Below are positions 58,707-64,000 of a DNA stretch of 64,000 nt, piece by piece. A model generated the notes under the pieces. It was not told the DNA's origin and did no database searches. It saw only the letters and a program-made list of their open reading frames with translations. The position numbers were made by a program, and so were the translations under genes. Source of the stretch: Margaritispora aquatica (Eukaryota; Ascomycota; Leotiomycetes; Helotiales; Discinellaceae); contig VJWN01000016.1 in assembly GCA_007644065.1 (NCBI GenBank), positions 1 through 64,000 on the forward strand. The letters are read 5' to 3'. Positions within the stretch are counted from its first letter, which is position 1; every line of letters starts with the position of its first letter.

Positions 58707-59803
58707 AGCGCAGGACTTGACGAGTGTATGGAAGACGATGAGTGTTTGGAAGACTCACGCGAGAAATTTATAGCCATATTGCAGCATTGTGGCTTGAATC
58801 TAATATTTATACGACTCGTCTTGGTTGATTCTTTCATCACAGAGTCGAGCTGACTTCAGACATGAGCTGACCGGGTAACACTTCCATGTTGACTTTCCTT
58901 CTCACTACATCTGCACGTACAGATAGCTGAGAGCGGGAGGCGCCTCGCCTTCCCGCCCTGAGCTTCGAATAGAAATAGATCTGCATACTTGAGTTTTCAA
59001 CCTGGATTGGCTGGATAAGATTGCCTGTATATCTCAGGGGTTGGGGAACACAACAGTAATTCAAGTGATCGTTTTAAGCACTTTCTTATTCAGCTTCTAA
59101 CCAATTATTCACCCATCCTGCATCACACTCGCTTGCGGCATCTGCCTAAATGCCTTTGCCTTCAAAACCCTGCCTAGCTAAGGTAGCTATGCAAACATAA
59201 ACGTACTTAGGTTATATTGCTTTTGACCTAACCTAGGAATTGACTCAAACCTGAGCGCTTTATTGTGATATCTTTAACTCTTTACTAAATCTAAACCTTA
59301 TGAGCACCCAATCAGAGTAACGCCACCTCTAGGTTTCTCCAGTCTCACACGTGATCTCGTCAATTCTCCGACCGGCCTGTTGAGGATTTCAATCGTCTGT
59401 ATGGTGTATGCTTGTACTCGCACTTCGGCAAGTGCTGTCATTATCTTGTTGAACCTTCTTGATATTTAGATTTTTTACGCTCGTTACTCGTAGCATCTTG
59501 CGAAAGAACCTAAAGGGCTAGAAATGGTAGGTTCTGAAGGGTCGCTCTGCATTAGATCAGATATATATATGACTAAGCATGACAGATATCCTAACTAAAA
59601 CCTACGTCTAAAGCTAGTAATTGCAGTCGTTTCGATACTATATTTTTGTTTGGTTGAAAAAGAACAAGCATTCGCATACAAGCAACCAGTGCATCTCCAT
59701 CCTTAATCCTCCTTATCATTTTCCAACACAGTGCCACATGAGTCTCAAACCACTTCGCGTCCTAACGATTCATGTTACAGATTCCAAGAACTCCACTCAG
59801 ATC
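58707..59803. other. intergenic
   Basis: About 1.1 kb, AT-rich in part (59200-59600). Short frames only, no motifs. Confidence 0.5.
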
Positions 59804-60243
59804 TTAACCGCAACTCTGACGACCCAAAGCCTGCGCAAGAGTGATGCATGATGCACCAGTGTATGGGTTGTCGGCCTGTCCATCTGGGCAGTCGCATTGG
59901 GTGTTGAAGCAAGCTCTGGCGCAGCGTCCTGTTGTGGGAAGCCAGAATAAATTTTAGATCAAAGATTGAGAGTTGATGACAATGAGGATATGATAGAATG
60001 TTCACCCTTGGGATACTCGCAAGAGATGACACCGAGAACACAGTTGCGCAGGCCATTCTGAGCCATGGTCACCCTGGCGAAGAGGGAGAGCGAGGTGATG
60101 AATAAGGTGATGGTGTTGGAGCGTCTGATGACGCGTGTTAGCATGATATTGGGAATGCGGATGATGGAGGGTGATTGTGATTTACGGGCCAGCGCGAGAG
60201 ACGTTGAGGAGATGTAAGCTGAACAGTTAAAGACTCACTGCAT
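59804..60243 (-). CDS. Small secreted 8-cysteine protein, 82 aa
   Basis: Three exons: 60243-60239 (only 5 nt, ATG CA), 60124-60006 and 59928-59804. Donors GTGAGT and GTGAAC, a GCTAAC branch in intron 1, and all phases fit. Residues 1-24 form a signal peptide (MQRSNTITLFITSLSLFARV, ending MAQ). The mature ~58 residues hold eight Cys (NC, SC, RC, AC, QC, DC, SC, SC) in the order C-x6-C-x7-C-x3-C-x4-C-x1-C-x13-C-x13-C, followed by a terminal Gly. Small, secreted and Cys-rich like fungal effectors or antimicrobial peptides. Without the microexon the frame can start at 60144 (MLTRVIRRS...), which gives a poorer leader. Confidence 0.7.
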
Positions 60244-61816
60244 CTTGAAGGTTGTCGTTGGTTGGAGTTGATTGGAAACTGTGAGGATGAGATGATGAGG
60301 ACAGTGAGAAGGAAAACAAAAGGGCAGTTCGGAGGTACTATATACTTCTTGACTCTGTGCTAATCTCCTCGACCTGTGTTGTATTCAATTCCTGCTGCGC
60401 AATAACTAAGCGAAACAAGCCATCGACCTTTCTTCATAAAAGCCGACGATTATCGACTATAGAATTCTGACTTTCTACGCATATCCCAATATATACAGCC
60501 AAGTTGTCAATCACTTCCCACAAGACTACTGGTATAGGCTTTCATCACAAACAAGAGCTTTCCAATCTTACATACTTCGCTCCACTTCATGGACTCTAAA
60601 GCCGCGCACACACTGTTTCTCCGACTCCAAGCAATTGCAAATCATACCGTGATATACTACAAAACTTCATAGATACAAGTGTCATCACTAGCTCGTCCTT
60701 GTTGAATATCTGCTTAGCATAGCTGGTCTTCGAAGTGAAGCGAGGGCTTGTTCCCTGAAATATTTATCTGTCCATGCTCATTTTCATACTCGTTAGTGCA
60801 CACTTTTCTCCCCACTGGGCCATTGCTTGAAGACACAGATAATTTCAATCAAAGAATGCCATGTACTTGTCAGGGAGTTTATTCGCTAAAGGTACCAAGA
60901 GAATAGAACAGGGATGAACCTCGTTGAGTCAAGTTAAGGTTAAGTTTTAAACTTCCTCAAGACAATTACAAATACTGTAGTTGATATTTGATGCCCAGCT
61001 TTTATCGGTAGCCGAGAAGGAAAACTCCAAGGAAGGACCGACAGATCCATCATATCGAAGAAAGTCGACTTTAGCTCGTCCCTGTTGACCGTCAACTGTC
61101 TGCATCAATCTGTGCTGTTATAGTAGAATAGAGTAGAGTATCTAAGAAACGTTCTTGGCGAGCCGATGACAGAACTCTACTCACACAACGGAAAATACCC
61201 AGCACTCTCCGCGCGGCACAACTAGACACAGGATCCCGAACAAAAGTGCACACCTTACTTAGCCTACTTAAATACAGTATCGCTGAACTCTATCTCACCA
61301 TGAGTGACTATGACTTGAGCACAGTAGCTGGTTAGACTTGCTTAAGTGAGATCAATCCTATTTAATTCTCCCGAGACAATATATACTTACTTCCTGATTA
61401 GGCTGTGCTCACCACACTGAGACATACTGGCCCTGAAGCAAACACGAATCCCATCTTATCCCGACTTCCTGCCAATTCACTCGCAGGACTCAAGAGCTCC
61501 CGAAAACTTTAAACGCTGTCACGCTTCTAAATAAGTCTATTTCATTCCCAATACTGGAAGGAGAAGTATAGCTAACTCAGTCGTGACAACTTCTCAAGAA
61601 AAGCTATGCAACAATTTCGCTAACTATTATAGTAATATGCTATAACCAAGCTATCAGCGCGTGAAGTGCGTACCAAGCTGTTCATATAAAGCTTTCCTAT
61701 TTGCTGCAAGAGCTCTCCGAACCCTTCATCAGCACCTACCTCCCTTCGCAGGACTATTTTACTGCCATCCTTCACTCATTTCCACCAGGTCTCCTCTGCT
61801 GTCCTGACGCACCAAA
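60244..61816. other. intergenic
   Basis: About 1.6 kb with no frame over 60 codons on either strand. Nothing recognised. Confidence 0.6.
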
Positions 61817-63176
61817 CTATCTCTCATAACTCCCCCAATCCGTGTACCTAACTGTACTATTTCCCATCTGTGGACTCGATCTTAGACAATCCAGACTCAA
61901 CGCACTTACAGCCGTCATGGTACTTTCTCTTTTATCTCTCCCATTTCCCGTATCGCTATCAACACTCCTAGGACTCAACTCGCTGACTGCGGTTGTGACA
62001 CTGCTTCTGTCGCCTTTCATACCCATCTCGCCCAGGCCCAATCCCTTCGGGTTCTTCGAGCTCACTTTGTTTGAGTGCGTCTGAGGATTGGTCTCGACGG
62101 GGAGTTCTGAGAGCAGGTCTTCAGTGTTACTATTGTTCTTGCCCTTGTTCTTGTTGGATAGTTCGATGAGGGGTGAGCCGCCGTCGAGTTCGTTCATGGG
62201 GAGATGGGGCGTGTAATGGCTGTCTATCTCATGCGCTACTTCTCCCATGACGGGAACGCTATATGGTGGCGCGGGGCTAGCTGGTGTGTGAGAGTACTGG
62301 TTTGAGTGCGTAGATGGTGTGATTTTGGTGGTTGGTGTGTAGTATTCTCCTGTGATTGAGGTCAACATCTGTTTTGTTCGCAACCTCTTTTCCGGAATTC
62401 GCGTTCTGTTACCTACCCTTTACTCCTACCCTCTCACCATCACTCTCTTTCTCCCTGACTGGCCCACCAGGTGGCCGTCTTGAAGCCTCGTAGGCTAACA
62501 TCGAGGTATCTTTCTTGTTTTGCCGTCTCCTACAAAACCAAAAGATAGCACATGCGAGTAGAGCCAAGACGAGAACCCCACCTGCAGCACCACCTGCAAT
62601 AGCTGCAATTGGAGGACTAGATTGCTTCGTGGTATTTGTATTTGAGTCTGGTGCGGCAGCTTGGATGATCACTATTGTTGCTGTGGTAGCAAGGCCATTT
62701 GCAGCAGTTGTGGTGTAAATATGTTGGGTGGTTTGAAGCTGATTGGCAGTACGATCTGTTGCTGTGACTGAGGAGAGGATAGTCATCGCCGACGTTGGCT
62801 TTTGTGACGATCTCACTGAACTCGTTGCACCTCCAACCAAGATACTTTTGAAAGCCATAGGATGCAACTTCGCAGTTGGACAGCCATTGTTCTTACACGC
62901 GTCGATCTCGCAACAGCCTTGAAACGTAGGTGATTGCACAGCACATGTATACCATAGTCCAATTGAGCATTGCACATTCGGCCAGTACGAGCCATTATTT
63001 ATGGTGAAGTCTGGTCCTGGATCGGTTCCCATGCCTGCTGCTCGAAGGTCTTTGGCGGGACAACCTACACCGTTGCATGGATCGCTTGTGCAGCAGCCGA
63101 AGAAGGTTGGCATTTGGGCTTCGCATGTCCACCAGCGACCTCCAAGTGGGCATGAGCCTTTAGGGGTTGATTCCAT
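61817..63176 (-). CDS. Membrane protein with two Cys-rich repeats, 430 aa
   Basis: Two exons: 63176-62417 and 62349-61817; intron has GTAGGT and CACAG; phase 1 restores Gly. The N-terminal ~105 residues contain two similar Cys-rich units: GGRWWTCEAQMPTFFGCC then DPCNGVGCPAKDL, and GLWYTCAVQSPTFQGCC then DACKNNGCPTAKL. After a Thr/Ser-rich stalk there is one TM segment (AGGAAGGVLVLALLACAIFWFC), followed by basic RRRQNKK and a disordered, Ser/Thr-rich tail. The layout resembles fungal wall-stress sensors, but no signal peptide precedes the Cys repeats, so export would need the TM as a signal-anchor. Function unknown. Confidence 0.8.
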
Positions 63177-64000
63177 CTTAGTTATTATTATTGACGAAGT
63201 ACGAAGTCAAACTATACGATAGCGTCGTCGTCACAGAAAAGAGGACAATAAGAGAAAGACAAGATGTTTGACAAGGACTGGAGGATAAATATGCTTGCCA
63301 GGCTGGCTGGGGAAGAGATTGAGGCAGACTTATTGAGGCTTAAAGGCTAGGGTAGAAGTTCTACATGAGTGCAGTTCAATCGAGGCTCTGTGTAAGAGAA
63401 AGGAAATAGATGAGCTCGATCAACACTTGGTGTGGAGAGCGGGCGACTTAGATTCGCTGGAAATCACCTCAATCAAGCCGTGGAACGTCATTATGGGTGC
63501 ACAAGGTCAACTGCGGATTTCATATTGTTAGATTCTTGAATGAGAGATGAAACACTTCAATAAACTTGATGTACCACATAACTAAGTATTTGAACTCATG
63601 CAGTACTCCTTTTGGAGGTGTGTGTACCACTATGGATAATGAAGATGGAAGGTCTCGAAGATCGCAACGAGAGAAATATTCGAACCAAGAGAAAGTTCAA
63701 CGATCAAGAGAATAGAACTCACAGTTTGAAGTAAAACATTTCGTAATAAAATGTCGTCAGATCAGTCTTGCAAGGCGAATTATAAGTCTCGTCGGCAGGA
63801 TGAATAGGATTGCTACCATCCGGAGTTGGGGACTGAAGACTTTCAAACTCCAATGAGAACAAAATAGATGTTGTCATTCGATGCTCGCCCTGTTTCAGAA
63901 CGTACAACATACCTGTGATATCGCATTAAAATGTGAATACAATGGAAAGTATTGAGCCCAAATCTCGATTTTGGTGTCAAGTTCTCCATCAAGAGCAGGC
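63177..64000. other. intergenic, window end
   Basis: Promoter side of the Cys-repeat gene. A 63-codon minus frame (63719-63910) may belong to a gene continuing past the window, but no motif is seen. Confidence 0.4.

Noticed and set aside
1..64000. tRNA and rRNA genes
   Set aside because: I looked for TTCGA-type T-loops with matching stems; the hits (such as near 11800) fall in coding exons and do not fold as tRNAs. No rRNA sequence was recognised. A covariance-model scan would be decisive.

Overview
The window is nuclear DNA of a filamentous ascomycete (Pezizomycotina). The mix of gene families and intron style suggests Leotiomycetes, but this is inference. Genes are split by many short introns (about 45-120 nt) with GTATGT-like donors and CTAAC/CTGAC branch points. 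The left ~600 bases are extremely AT-rich and contain a short run of the fungal telomere unit (CCCTAA). A probable solo LTR and a beta-glucosidase relic with TGG-to-TAG type damage lie close by. This looks like a subtelomeric or repeat-flanked region marked by C-to-T mutation (RIP-like).

Layout: 1-1631 AT-rich, no gene; 1632-4479 a secreted/membrane protein gene with six exons; 4842-5302 putative solo LTR; 5332-6984 broken GH1 beta-glucosidase; 7417-21755 a nine-gene aromatic-acid catabolic cluster; 21802-27156 a multi-pass membrane protein, a small conserved protein and a GLOD5-like VOC protein; 28626-31722 RNA 3'-phosphate cyclase, a DUF1989 protein and a Nudix hydrolase; 32242-37693 a very large secreted SGNH-hydrolase/FG-GAP protein with an in-frame TAG; 37694-41707 nearly empty; 41708-45657 a small membrane protein and EMC1; 46060-49557 a monocarboxylate-type MFS transporter beside a Zn2Cys6 regulator; 50018-51112 a PQ-loop membrane protein; 53368-58706 two single-TM proteins and a sulfotransferase-like protein; 59804-60243 a tiny 8-cysteine secreted protein; 61817-63176 a membrane protein with two cysteine-rich repeats.

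The most interesting system is the 7.4-21.8 kb cluster. It carries, side by side, 3-hydroxyanthranilate 3,4-dioxygenase, 2-amino-3-carboxymuconate-semialdehyde decarboxylase (ACMSD), an ALDH8A1-type 2-aminomuconate-semialdehyde dehydrogenase and a RidA-family candidate 2-aminomuconate deaminase. These are four consecutive steps of meta-type breakdown of 3-hydroxyanthranilate. With them are an FAD hydroxylase, an alpha/beta hydrolase, a gentisate-dioxygenase-like bicupin, an MFS transporter and a Zn2Cys6 regulator. Intergenic regions of the cluster share a CGG-rich motif (CGG, 3-4 nt, CGG, 1 nt, CCG) that could be the operator of that regulator. I propose a regulated pathway that degrades 3-hydroxyanthranilate (from kynurenine or anthranilate) instead of sending it to NAD. 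Gene functions come from motifs read by eye; no database search was made.
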